Positions 32,783 to 41,066 of a stretch of 64,000 nt of DNA are shown here, one piece after another. Numbering within the stretch: position 1 is the first letter of the stretch; the number at the start of each line of letters is the position of its first letter. The DNA comes from Myxococcus sp. RHSTA-1-4 (lineage in GTDB: Bacteria > Myxococcota > Myxococcia > Myxococcales > Myxococcaceae): NCBI RefSeq assembly GCF_020037125.1, contig NZ_JAIQDG010000031.1, forward strand, positions 1 through 64,000. The letters are read 5' to 3'. The notes under the pieces are model-generated. The model had not been told where the DNA came from. It saw nothing but the letters and a program-made list of their open reading frames with translations, and searched no databases. A program made the translations under genes and the position numbers.

Positions 32783-35170
32783 TCAGCGCGGGCGCACCAG
32801 CCCGTGGTCATCCGGCACGGGCCCCGGGGCCCCCCTCTCGCCCGTGGGGCGGCTCGCTGAAGACGTGGGCGGGGGAGTGGACTCACGCGCCCGCCGCGCC
32901 TGGCGGAGCGCGGCCCGGGCCTGGGTCCTGTTCCCCTGGGCGCCCTCGCGCTTCGCCAGCGCCTCCCACAGCTCGGGAGACTCCGGGTGCAGCACGGCTC
33001 CCGCGCGCAGCAGGCCCAGGCCCACGCGCGGGGACTCCGCCTCGTTCGCGCGCTTCATCAGCCCCGCGGGCGTCAACGCCAGGGCCCCCTGGGGCGTGGC
33101 CAGCGCCTCGCGCAGGTGCGGCAGCACCTCGCCGTCCCGCTTCGCCGCCAGCAGCCCCTGGGCCAGCGCCACCCGGGCATCCACGCTCCGCGGCTGCAGC
33201 TCCACCGCGCGCTCCAGCCAGCGCAGCCGCGCCGCCGTCTGCTTCTTCAGGGCATGTCCCTCGGCGATGCGCAGCAGCTCGTCCGAGTAGTCCGGGCGCA
33301 GCTCCGGGGCCGCGGCCGCCGCCTCGCGCAGGGCGGGCCAGTGCTTCTCCGGGCTCCTGATTTCGTCCAGCCGGATGCGGCGCAGCGCCGGCACCTCCGC
33401 GCGCTTCCAGCTCGACACGAAGCGCAGCAGGTCCCCGCGCAGCGGCTCGCCGAAGCGCTCCGTGTCGGGAAGCCCGCGCGCGTCGCAGGCGGCCAGGTAG
33501 TCCGCGAAGAAGGACAGCGCTCCCTCGGTGGGGTACGTGCGCAGCCGCTCGGCGCCGTGGGTCTGCTCCAGCATGCGGGCCATGTGCGCGCCCACGCGGA
33601 TGAAGACGGAGCCCATGCGCGGGTCATGCGCGCCGCGGATGCGCTCCAGCGCCGCGCGCGAGTCCTTCGCGATGAGCCGCCGGTCGAGCAACTCCGAGAC
33701 TCGCGCGAAGGCGCCCGGCAAATCCTCGTCCGGAGGCAGCGTGCCCGGCCCGCGCGTGGCCCACTGGTGGTACGCCAGCCCGTAGCTGGCGATGCGGCCC
33801 AGTCCCTCGTACACCACCGAGTCCACCGGGTCCGTCAGGTGCGCGTCGCGGCGGGTGACGCCTTCCTCCAGCACCTGCTCCATCACCCGGATGGACAGGC
33901 GCCGCATCCGCTTCGCCTCACCCTCCACGTTGGTGGCCAGGGCAATCACCGTGTCCTCGGCGGGGAACATCACCAGCAGCGTGGTGGTCTCCGGCTGCCC
34001 GCCCGCGTGGGCCACCAGGTAGTGGCCGCGCAGCGGGTACGTCGCGAAGCCCATGCCGTAGTCGGTGAGGCGCCCGTCGCTGGTGGCCATGGACGCCTGC
34101 ATGCGGCCCATCGTCTCGCGGGACACCAGCGTGTGTTGCAGCACCGCGCGTCCGAAGGCGAGCATGTCCCCCACCGTGGCGCGGGTGCCGCCGCCGCCGA
34201 AGCGGCTCGTCACGTCCAGGAAGCGCGACGGCTTCAGCGCGCCGTCCGCCACCCGGTAGCCCGCGGCCTGGTGCTCGTCACGCGTGGCGAGGATGTCCAG
34301 GTCCGCGGACTCCATGCCCGCGGGCTTGAAGACGTGCTCGCGCAGGTAGTCACGGTAGGACTGGCCCGACGCCGCCTCCACCGCGGCACCCAGCAGGTTG
34401 AAGCCCCACGTCGTGTACAGGTAGCGGGTGCGCGGCTCGAAGGCGAGCGGCTTCTCCGCGAAGACGGCGATGGCCTCCGCCGTGCTCATCGGCTTCACGT
34501 TGTGGGCGGAGGAGGGGCCGTCGTACGTGGGCACGCCGCTCAGGTGGCCCAGCAAGTCACGCACGGTGACGGGCCACTGCTTGCGCGGGTAGCCCGGCAC
34601 CAGGGTGCTGATGTCCGCGTCCAGGTCCAGCTTGCCCTGCTCCGCCAGCTGGAGCACCGCCACGGCGGTGAAGGACTTGGTGATGGACGCCATGCGGTAC
34701 GTGGTGCGAGGCGTCGCGGGCAGGCGGCGCGCCAGGTCCCTCTGGCCATAGGCGCACACCCAGCGCTGGTCGCCCCGCGTGACGCCCACGGACAGGGCCG
34801 CCGTGGGCCCCTGGGACATCTCCGCGCGGACGATGGCGTCCAGCGCGCGCTGCACCTCCGGAGGGAACGCGCGCGGAGCCACCCGGGCCGGGGCCTTCGC
34901 CACGGTGCCGGCCTCCGGTGCGCCCCGAACCGCCGCCACGGCGCCAGCGTCCGCCCCGGTCCGCGCCTCCGCCACGGCGCCAGCGTCCGTCCCGGTCCGC
35001 GCCTCCGCCACGGCGCCGGTCTCCGACGCGCCCCGCGCCTCCGCCTCGCCCCCGGCCTCCTCGGCACCGACGGGCTCGCACACCGGCGAGCCGCGCGGGG
35101 CCGCGAGCGACGCGGGCCCGAGCAACAGCAGGAAGGCGGCGACCAGGGACTTCCAGGATGCGGTGCTCAT
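32783..35170 (-). CDS. Serine hydrolase (class C beta-lactamase family) with C-terminal helical repeats
   Basis: The product is 795 residues, starting at 35170 with GGAGG. Signal peptide (VAAFLLLLGPASLAA). Residues 40-85 are 12-residue repeats (EARTGADAGAVA). The beta-lactamase-like domain spans about 95-430: SITK nucleophile motif, the Tyr region RYLYTTWGFNLLG, and HAGG in the KTG position. The last 300 residues are helical and TPR-like (LRWLERAVELQPRSVDARVALAQG). Members are DD-peptidases, esterases or lipases. The start overlaps the SGNH hydrolase stop (ATGA), so the two envelope enzymes are coupled. Confidence 0.85.
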   Translation of the reverse strand: MSTASWKSLVAAFLLLLGPASLAAPRGSPVCEPVGAEEAGGEAEARGASETGAVAEARTGTDAGAVAEARTGADAGAVAAVRGAPEAGTVAKAPARVAPRAFPPEVQRALDAIVRAEMSQGPTAALSVGVTRGDQRWVCAYGQRDLARRLPATPRTTYRMASITKSFTAVAVLQLAEQGKLDLDADISTLVPGYPRKQWPVTVRDLLGHLSGVPTYDGPSSAHNVKPMSTAEAIAVFAEKPLAFEPRTRYLYTTWGFNLLGAAVEAASGQSYRDYLREHVFKPAGMESADLDILATRDEHQAAGYRVADGALKPSRFLDVTSRFGGGGTRATVGDMLAFGRAVLQHTLVSRETMGRMQASMATSDGRLTDYGMGFATYPLRGHYLVAHAGGQPETTTLLVMFPAEDTVIALATNVEGEAKRMRRLSIRVMEQVLEEGVTRRDAHLTDPVDSVVYEGLGRIASYGLAYHQWATRGPGTLPPDEDLPGAFARVSELLDRRLIAKDSRAALERIRGAHDPRMGSVFIRVGAHMARMLEQTHGAERLRTYPTEGALSFFADYLAACDARGLPDTERFGEPLRGDLLRFVSSWKRAEVPALRRIRLDEIRSPEKHWPALREAAAAAPELRPDYSDELLRIAEGHALKKQTAARLRWLERAVELQPRSVDARVALAQGLLAAKRDGEVLPHLREALATPQGALALTPAGLMKRANEAESPRVGLGLLRAGAVLHPESPELWEALAKREGAQGNRTQARAALRQARRARESTPPPTSSASRPTGERGAPGPVPDDHGLVRPR
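34935..35042. repeat. 36-bp tandem repeat inside the serine hydrolase gene
   Basis: Three units begin at 34935, 34971 and 35007. The first two are nearly identical and the third is diverged. They encode the 12-residue linker unit EARTG(A/T)DAGAVA. Near-identity at DNA level indicates recent expansion or homogenisation. Confidence 0.65.
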
Positions 35171-36555
35171 GGCGTGGCCTCCGCGGTGGGAACAGGCAGT
35201 GGGGCCGGAGTGCCGGTTGTCAGCGAGGCCACCCCGCCGGCCGGGGACGGCGTCTCCACCCAGGCGCGAAACAGCGCGTCCGTGACGAAATGCCCCAGCA
35301 GGTCCAGCCCCTTGCCGCGCGGGTGCACCATATCGACGTGCATGAAGCCCGCGGCGTGAAAGCGCAGCAGCGAGCCCTTGCCGCCCATGGCGGTGAAGGT
35401 ATCGAAGAAGGCACAGCCCTGCGCGAGCGCCACCTCGCGCTCGGCGGCGATGACCGCCTCCAGGAACGGGCGCTGCGTCCGCGTCTTGTTCGGACCGCGC
35501 GCATCGCTCACGGCGTCCATGGGGCCCACCACCATGCAGGCACTGCCCGGCGAGGCCAGTCGCGCGCGGCCCAGCAACGTCCGCAGGTCCGAGCGCAGCT
35601 TCTCCAGGTCCATGCGCTTCCACTCGAGGCGCTTGGACTCGTTGCCACCCAGGAAGAAGAGCAGCAGCCGGGGCGCGCGCTCGGCGAGCTGCGAGCGGAG
35701 GATGGCGTCGTCCATGCGCGCGTAGAGCCCGGCGTCCGCGGACGGCACGCCCAGCATGTCCAGGACGATGCCGGGGCGCGAGTGCTGGAGCACCACGCCC
35801 TGCACCACCGCGCCCTTCCCCTCCGCCACCACGTCCACCGACTTCGCGCCCGCGGGCAGCTCGAAGTGCGTGGCGCGCGCCCTACCGTCTCCGGAGGGCT
35901 CCGTCCGCGCCAGCACCTGGCCGCCGCTGGACACGGTGAGCGCCCCGCCATGCGGCACGTCCAGCCACCACAGCGTGCCCCGCGACTCGCCCTCCAGCTT
36001 GAAACGGCCACGGGCCTTCGCGGCGGTGGCCACGTGGTACACGCCGGTGATGCCAAACGGCAGCGGCGGCGCGCGCAGCTCGCCCAGCGTGCGCGGCTGC
36101 CAGCCGGCGGCGCTGAAAGCGGTGCGGCTGCGTCCCCCGTACGGGGCCATGCGGTCCACCAGCAGCACGCCCCGGCCCGCGTCGCCGAAGGCCAGGCCCA
36201 GGTCCTCGCGGAGGACGTCCACGATGCGGTCGCCGGCGATCAACGAGTTGCCAAAGGCCTCGATGACGACGGGGCCGGACGCCGAGCCCGCGGCCAGCGC
36301 GTCCAGCGACTCGAAGAAGGGCGCCAGGGCGGTGCGCGCGCAGCCCGTCCCCCGCGAGGGCGTCACACACGGGTCATCCACCCGGGCCCCGGGCGCGCCG
36401 AGCCGCTGTGCCAGTTCCTGGAGCGCCTGGACGCGTGCCGGGCGAGCAGGCATCACTCGCGGCTCCGCTCCGATGTCGAAGGCGGCCAGCAGGCCACAGA
36501 CCAGGACGGGGAGCCAGGTCCGCCGCCCGCGCCACCGGACTTCCGAATGCGTCAT
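35167..36555 (-). CDS. SGNH-hydrolase-fold protein, exported
   Basis: The product is 462 residues, ATG 36555. A hydrophobic N-terminus (WLPVLVCGLLAAFDIGA) directs export. SGNH blocks are VIEAFGNSLIAGDRI (Ser in GNS instead of GDS), FFLGGNESKR (Asn of block III) and HVDMVHPRGKG (Asp and His of block V). Between the first and third blocks a jelly-roll-like beta insert is seen (SRGTLWWLDVPHGGALTV). This layout recalls SGNH proteins that handle acyl groups on glycans or peptidoglycan. The stop overlaps the serine hydrolase start. Confidence 0.75.
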   Translation of the reverse strand: MTHSEVRWRGRRTWLPVLVCGLLAAFDIGAEPRVMPARPARVQALQELAQRLGAPGARVDDPCVTPSRGTGCARTALAPFFESLDALAAGSASGPVVIEAFGNSLIAGDRIVDVLREDLGLAFGDAGRGVLLVDRMAPYGGRSRTAFSAAGWQPRTLGELRAPPLPFGITGVYHVATAAKARGRFKLEGESRGTLWWLDVPHGGALTVSSGGQVLARTEPSGDGRARATHFELPAGAKSVDVVAEGKGAVVQGVVLQHSRPGIVLDMLGVPSADAGLYARMDDAILRSQLAERAPRLLLFFLGGNESKRLEWKRMDLEKLRSDLRTLLGRARLASPGSACMVVGPMDAVSDARGPNKTRTQRPFLEAVIAAEREVALAQGCAFFDTFTAMGGKGSLLRFHAAGFMHVDMVHPRGKGLDLLGHFVTDALFRAWVETPSPAGGVASLTTGTPAPLPVPTAEATP

Positions 36556-36754
36556 GCGCCGGGCAGCGTAGACGAAAGCTCCCGCCCACGCATTTTCCCG
36601 GCCGCCCGCTGCTTCCCTGCCTGGCGCCTCATGAGGTACCTCCAGCCTCGGAACCGGCGGGCACCCTCCCCCATGGGCGTAGGGCGGTCCTCCCCGGCCC
36701 TCGTGGCTGAACAGTTCCCCACCGCCGCCTCCAACCCGTGTACACCGGGGCGTG

Positions 36755-37177
36755 ATGAACCACCCTTCCGCCCCCTCCCCACGCCGGGTGCGGCTCACCA
36801 CGCTGGTGCTGGCGGTGCTCGTGCTGCTGCTGGGACTGGCCTCGCGCTCGAAGTCGGTGCCGTGGCCGCCGTTCTTCGCGGCCTACGCGGGGGACGCGCT
36901 GTGGGCGCTGCTGGTGTTCCTGCTGCTGCGCTTCGTGGCGCCCACGTGGCCCGTGCTTCATGTGGCGGGCGCGGCCCTGGCCTTCTCCTTCGCCGTGGAG
37001 GTGAGCCAGCTCTACCAGGCGCCCTGGCTGAACGCGGTGCGCAGGACGCTGCCGGGCCGGCTGGTGCTGGGCGCGGGGTTCCTGTGGAGCGACCTCGTCT
37101 GCTACACGGCCGGCGTGCTCGCGGGGCTGGGCCTGGACTCCGCGCTGCGCCTGAGGGCGGCTACACCTGCGTCTTGA
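36755..37177 (+). CDS. DUF2809 family membrane protein
   Basis: The product is 140 residues from the ATG at 36755. It has four predicted transmembrane helices (LTTLVLAVLVLLLGLA, ALWALLVFLLLRFVAP, VAGAALAFSFAVEVSQLYQ, LVCYTAGVLAGLGLD). The segment AFSFAVEVSQLYQAPWLN is characteristic of DUF2809 proteins. The role is unknown. The 3' end overlaps the convergent next gene by 17 bp. Confidence 0.8.
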   Translation: MNHPSAPSPRRVRLTTLVLAVLVLLLGLASRSKSVPWPPFFAAYAGDALWALLVFLLLRFVAPTWPVLHVAGAALAFSFAVEVSQLYQAPWLNAVRRTLPGRLVLGAGFLWSDLVCYTAGVLAGLGLDSALRLRAATPAS

Positions 37178-37583
37178 CGACGTCCTTCAGGCCGGTGGTC
37201 GCCTTCTCCACCACGCGACTCACCAGGTCCAGCTCCTGCGTGTACCGGTACATGGAGGCCTGCAAGGACAGCAGCTCCGCGTTGGAGAACGGCTTGCCGG
37301 AGCTGGCCTCCTGGATGATGCGGTCCAGGTCACGCTGCCCCTGCTCCAGCGCGCGCACGACATGGGACACCGCGTGGAGCGCGGGCTTCTCCGTCGGGGC
37401 GATGCCCTCCACCGCGTGCGCCGGCTGAACGGCGGGCGTGCTCCCCACCTCGCCGGTGGCGCGGGCCTTGTCCGCGAGGACGCCGTCGAACCTCGACTCG
37501 CCCTGCTTCTCCACAGGTGCCGCGCCCTGCTGCTGAGGGGACACGGGCTGTGCGGGGGAAATACCGGTCATCGGGCTCGTCAT
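37161..37583 (-). CDS. Small protein resembling a type III secretion inner-rod (EscI/YscI-like) subunit
   Basis: The product is 140 residues, start 37583 with GGAGGAGG. Residues 1-70 are low-complexity and Gln/Pro-rich (SPAQPVSPQQQGAAPVEK). Residues 80-140 form two helices: FSNAELLSLQASMYRYTQEL and VSRVVEKATTGLKDVVKTQV. The pattern of an L-x-x-Q-x-x-M-x-x-Y-x-x-x-x-E helix followed by a KxTxxLxxLxxxQ end is that of T3SS inner rods. No other secretion gene is in the window, so it would be an orphan. The assignment is by pattern only. Confidence 0.45.
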   Translation of the reverse strand: MTSPMTGISPAQPVSPQQQGAAPVEKQGESRFDGVLADKARATGEVGSTPAVQPAHAVEGIAPTEKPALHAVSHVVRALEQGQRDLDRIIQEASSGKPFSNAELLSLQASMYRYTQELDLVSRVVEKATTGLKDVVKTQV

Positions 37584-37769
37584 GGGTGCCTCCTCCGGAA
37601 TGCGCTGGAGGAGAAGTATCCCCGCCGAGCCTGACACCCGGGCTCATCCAGGACGCGGATGAGTCCTGCCATGGAGCCGCCTCGGCCACGCGGTAGCCGC
37701 AACGGTACTCGGACATTTTCGGAGTGCCGGGAGACCGAGGCCCCGCGAAGCCCCAGGCCCTGTCTCCCA
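37584..37769. other. Intergenic stretch before the hairpin array
   Basis: About 185 bp carrying the promoter side of the rod-like gene. GGTACTC (37705-37711) and GAGTGCC (37723-37729) can form a 7-bp stem including one G-T pair, with an 11-nt loop. This may be a degenerate first unit of the array that follows, or an independent hairpin. No gene is seen. Confidence 0.35.
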
Positions 37770-38230
37770 TGCCACGACTTCTCGCCATGTCAGCCCCCCG
37801 AGCCGCCATGCGCGGAATGGAGCGTCCGTTCCGCATGGCCTGTCAGGCGCTCACCACTCATGGGCCCCGCCTCACCACCCGGCACGTCAGCCCCGAGCCG
37901 CCCAGGTCCCGAATGGAACTTCCATTCCACGTGGCCCGCCACGCGCTCACCACGTATGGGCCCCGCCTCTCCACCTTGTCAGCCTCCCGCCCGGGCCGCC
38001 ATGCGCGGAATGGAGCGTCCGTTCCGCGCGGCCCGCGCAGCCCTCACCGCCCCTCGCCCCGAACCTCTTCGCCATGTCGGCTCCCCCGGGCCGCCACGCG
38101 CGGAATGGAGCGTCCATTCCACGTGACCCGCCGAGTCCTCGCCGGTGGCGGCGGGCCCCAACCCACCTGGCATGTCAGCCCCCTGAGGTAGACACCATGC
38201 CGCGGAAGGAGCGCTCCTTTCAGCGGAGCA
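37770..38230. repeat. Tandem array of five ~96-bp units, each with a conserved hairpin
   Basis: Five palindromic cores lie at 37812-37834, 37911-37927, 38005-38027, 38102-38120 and 38206-38219. Their centres are 96, 97, 95 and about 101 bp apart. The core in units 1 and 3 is GCGGAATGGA-GCG-TCCGTTCCGC (10-bp stem with one G-T pair). In unit 4 the T-G pair becomes T-A, and in unit 5 the stem is AAGGAGC/GCTCCTT. Flanks also pair: GCCAT/ATGGC in unit 1, CACG/CGTG in unit 4. Each core is preceded by (A/C)(C/T)GTCAGCC-type sequence and a GCCGCC box, and followed by GGCC(T/C)G(T/C)CA.GCGCTCACCAC in units 1 and 2. The spacing is not a multiple of three, and open frames through it are low-complexity. 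I recognise no described repeat family. Confidence 0.8.
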
Positions 38231-38527
38231 TCGCCACGCCGCGCCCTCATGCGCATCTCGACAGCGCGAGCGCCTGGCCGCGTCACCTGGCCGTCGCGCC
38301 GCCTGGCCTTCGATGGATAGATGCCAGGGGTCTCGATGGAGGGATGCGCGGGTCGAGTGCCTTGGCTCCCGGGCGGCCGGGAACGCGGCGGGACGTCCAT
38401 CCCGGTCCGTGCAACGCGAGGGCCTTCATCGAGGGCCGCCCCGTTCGCGCCTTCTCCGATGCACCGCCATGGCCCAGGCACCGCCAGGCGGCTCCCTGCC
38501 TTGTGCGAAGCCCTACCGCGCCACGAA
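38231..38527. other. Intergenic stretch after the hairpin array
   Basis: About 300 bp with no supportable gene. It contains several short GATGGA/CGATGG sequences but no clear repeat. The gene to the right ends here at 38528 on the minus strand, so part of this is its 3' region. Confidence 0.3.
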
Positions 38528-39127
38528 TCAGTCCGTCAGCAGCACAGTCAACACCTCGGCCAGCCCCTTGGCCTCGGCGTGACTCGGGTCGAGCTCCAGC
38601 GCCTCGTCGACGACGATGCGGGCCTCCTCCAGCCGGCCCTGCTCCTTGAGAGCCAGTCCATAGGCGACGTACGCATCCGCGGACTTCGGCTCCTGCGCGA
38701 TGCGGTCCAGGTGCTTCTTCTCCTCGGCATCCGGCGGGGTGAACGCGCCAATGGGCGGGCACGGGTCGCCATACTGGCCCTTGATGCTCTTGGAGTACGT
38801 CCCCGGCGCCAGGACCTTCACCGCCTTGACGAGCGCCTTCGCGTTCGTGCCGTTCCCCTTGGCACACAGCCCGAGCACGGCGATGTGCAGCCCCTTGTTG
38901 AGGCCGGGGTAGTCATCGGACTTCTTCACTCCGGGATAGTTCCAGCGCCCCGCCGTCAGACGCACCCAGAGCACCCTCTCCTTCAGGCGGTCCAGCGCAG
39001 CCTGGGCCTCGGTCTCCGTCTTCCCACCGCCGACGATGATGATGTCGTACGTGCGGGGCCTCGGCTCCTTCGCGGAGGCAAGGACGGGCGCCAGCGAGAC
39101 GAGGAGCAGGAGGAGACGAGCAGTCAT
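38528..39127 (-). CDS. Exported protein with C-terminal TPR units
   Basis: The product is 199 residues. Signal peptide (LLLLLVSLAPVLASA, cleavage near residue 19). The middle domain contains YDIIIVGGGKTETEAQ and LCAKGNGTNAKALVKAVK with two cysteines. The last 75 residues form two tetratricopeptide units (SADAYVAYGLALKEQGRLEE, ALELDPSHAEAKGLAEVL). It is probably periplasmic. Function unknown, and it stands alone. Confidence 0.7.
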   Translation of the reverse strand: MTARLLLLLVSLAPVLASAKEPRPRTYDIIIVGGGKTETEAQAALDRLKERVLWVRLTAGRWNYPGVKKSDDYPGLNKGLHIAVLGLCAKGNGTNAKALVKAVKVLAPGTYSKSIKGQYGDPCPPIGAFTPPDAEEKKHLDRIAQEPKSADAYVAYGLALKEQGRLEEARIVVDEALELDPSHAEAKGLAEVLTVLLTD

Positions 39128-39558
39128 TCCGTCACTCTACCTCGCGGGCAACCTGCCGCGCGGACGTCCCGGATTGCGTGGCGTCATGGGTTGCCGTGAG
39201 CGAAGCCCGTGCAAGGGGAAGCGTACCAGGGCGCGTGGGTTGGCGTGCTCCGGCGGGGGAGACAGGCCTGTCGGCAAGCCGCGGAAGCCGTATGAGACCC
39301 TCCTCGCGCACAGGTCATCCTCGCGTCCTCGCTGGCGGCCGGACTGGAGATTTCGCGCGCCGCCTTCCAATGGCCAGGGCCTGTCCGCGCTGGACGACCT
39401 GGCGGTGGTGGCCTGGGGGCGTGACAGCGAGGGTGGAACCAACCCTCCACCCCAGGGCGGCTACACGCTGCGCGTCACCGTCCGGGAGCACCGCGTGCTC
39501 TGAAACACTCTCCTGTATTCCCCCTTCCCATTCCCGCCGTTCCCACGAGAATGGCGGC
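39128..39558. other. Intergenic stretch with a possible gene remnant
   Basis: About 430 bp. On the plus strand, about 39390-39503, a frame ends LDDLAVVAWGRDSEGG then GGYTLRVTVREHRVL and a TGA. This reads like the C-terminal beta strands of a larger exported protein, without a start or the rest. It may be a decayed gene tail; I cannot name a family. Confidence 0.3.
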
Positions 39559-39927
39559 GTGAGCCCCGCATCAGCCCCCGTCCTGGTGGTGGACGACGAC
39601 CCCGACATCCGCGAGGCCGTCCAGGACATCCTCTCGTTCGAGGGCTACACGGTGGTCCAGGCCGACAACGGCAAGGAGGCGCTGGAGCTGCTCAACCGCC
39701 AGCCGCGGCTGCGCCCGTGCATCATCCTGCTGGATTTGATGATGCCCGTCATGGACGGGGAGGAGTTCGTCGGGCACCTGCGGAAGGACCCGGAGCTGGC
39801 CGCGCTGCCGGTCATCCTCGTCACCGCCAGCGGGCGGGTCACGTTCCCCGGCATCCAGGCCATCATCAAGAAGCCCTTCGAGATGGACGAGCTGCTGGCG
39901 GCCGTCTCGGCACACTGCCATCCCTGA
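39559..39927 (+). CDS. Single-domain response regulator
   Basis: The product is 122 residues with a GTG start at 39559. The receiver is complete: acidic pair DDD at 12-14, phospho-acceptor Asp59 in IILLDLMMP, switch Thr89 in ILVTASG, Lys105 in IIKKPFE. There is no output domain, so it passes phosphate or acts by protein contact. The 3' end overlaps the convergent LysR gene by 62 bp. A lone PAS histidine kinase is encoded 1.1 kb downstream and could be its partner (inference). Confidence 0.92.
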   Translation: MSPASAPVLVVDDDPDIREAVQDILSFEGYTVVQADNGKEALELLNRQPRLRPCIILLDLMMPVMDGEEFVGHLRKDPELAALPVILVTASGRVTFPGIQAIIKKPFEMDELLAAVSAHCHP

Positions 39928-40834
39928 GCGCGTCGATGACGAGCTCCCGGAAGAAGCGGGAGCCCGGGTCCGCGTGGGTGCGGGAGTGCCAGATGAGCGC
40001 CATCACCATCGAGCCGGGACTCGGGGTCAGCTCCAGCCGCTTCAGCGGCAGCATGGCGCACAGGACCTCCGCCGTCCGGGCGGGCATCCCGGCCACGTAG
40101 TCCGTCCGGCTGACGGCCATGCCCGCGGCGATGAAGTGGGACACCGTGAGCGCGATGTCCCGGGTGAGGCCGTGGTCCTTCATGAACTGGTCGAAGAGCC
40201 GGTGGCCGACGCCCGGGCGCCCCTGCGAGATGTGCAGGTCCACGTGCTGGGCCGAGTTGAAGGCCTCCTTCGTCAGCGTCGTCCCGCGCAGGCGCGGGTG
40301 GTCCTTCCGGACGATGAACGCCACGTCCTCCAGGTAGAGGGGCTCCGCGAAGAAGCCCTCGCGTGAGGCCACCTGCACGGGGCCCAGGGCGGCGTCCACG
40401 TCACCGCTCGCCATCCCGTCATTCGCGATGACGTAGTCCACGCTCACCACGCGCAGCTTTGCCCGCGGCATCCGCCGGGTGAACGCCTCGACGATGAGCG
40501 GCAAATCACAGAGGACCTGGTTGTCTCCGCAGGAAATCGTGAACTCGCGCGTGCTCGCCGCCGGGTCGAAGTGCTGGCCGTCCACCGCCGCCTGGAGCTG
40601 CGCCACCGCGGAGGCGATGAGCGGCCTGAGCGCCTCGCACCGGGGCGTGGGGACCAGCCCCCGCCCGCTGCGCACCAGGAGCGGGTCTCCCAGCACGTCC
40701 CTCAGCCGGGCCAGCGCGTTGCTCACCGCGGACTGCGTGACGTGGAGCTGCCGGGCCGCCCCCGTGGCGCTGCCCGTCTCGAGCACCGCGTGGAGGACGA
40801 GGAAGAGGTTGAGGTCCACCGCCGAGAGATTCAT
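39866..40834 (-). CDS. LysR-type transcriptional regulator
   Basis: The product is 322 residues from ATG 40834 (MNLSAVDLNLFLVLHAV). The winged helix is classical: GSATGAARQLHVTQSAVSNA, with LARLRDVLGDPLLVRSGRG. The effector domain begins at about residue 85 and looks NodD/LinR-like (IIVEAF...RMPRAKLRVV, HFIAAGMAVSRTDYVAGMP). An inverted repeat lies just upstream in the divergent region shared with a histidine kinase gene, the usual place for a LysR binding site. Confidence 0.9.
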   Translation of the reverse strand: MNLSAVDLNLFLVLHAVLETGSATGAARQLHVTQSAVSNALARLRDVLGDPLLVRSGRGLVPTPRCEALRPLIASAVAQLQAAVDGQHFDPAASTREFTISCGDNQVLCDLPLIVEAFTRRMPRAKLRVVSVDYVIANDGMASGDVDAALGPVQVASREGFFAEPLYLEDVAFIVRKDHPRLRGTTLTKEAFNSAQHVDLHISQGRPGVGHRLFDQFMKDHGLTRDIALTVSHFIAAGMAVSRTDYVAGMPARTAEVLCAMLPLKRLELTPSPGSMVMALIWHSRTHADPGSRFFRELVIDALRDGSVPRRPPAARPSRRAS

Positions 40835-40840
40835 GGCGGT

Positions 40841-40908
40841 GATTCCATACCTCATGAGCCATCAACACGCGCAACCAGCCCACCGAGGGCTTCGGGCTCC
40901 ATGGAATC
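40841..40908. promoter_or_regulatory. Inverted repeat between the LysR gene and the PAS kinase gene
   Basis: GATTCCAT (40841-40848) and ATGGAATC (40901-40908) are exact reverse complements separated by 52 bp, starting 7 bp upstream of the LysR start codon. Two separated half-site pairs bent by a LysR tetramer would have such spacing. No binding evidence. Confidence 0.35.
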
Positions 40909-41066
40909 CCGCGGATGCTGGGGCGGAAGTAGCGAGCGAGCGGGCGTCGCGCCGCGTCAGCGCGTCCCGGGCGCGACTGCCATCTGGCACACGCCCGCGA
41001 TGTCCTGCGCTGAACGTCCGGGCCCGCTTGCAAGCGACGGACTTGCGGCCGTGCTACGGCCGGTAT

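Noticed and set aside
32987..35359. 790-codon frame opposite the serine hydrolase gene
   Set aside because: Antisense shadow: His/Arg/Gln/Gly-rich, no ribosome binding site, while the opposite strand carries clear SxxK and signal peptide motifs.
37659..38191. Overlapping open frames of about 155 codons through the hairpin array, possible repeat proteins
   Set aside because: The unit length is not a multiple of three, so the repeats would be read in different frames. Conservation is in paired arms, not codons.
37770..38230. CRISPR array
   Set aside because: Spacing of about 96 bp is too long, the units are similar throughout rather than having unique spacers, and there are no cas genes.
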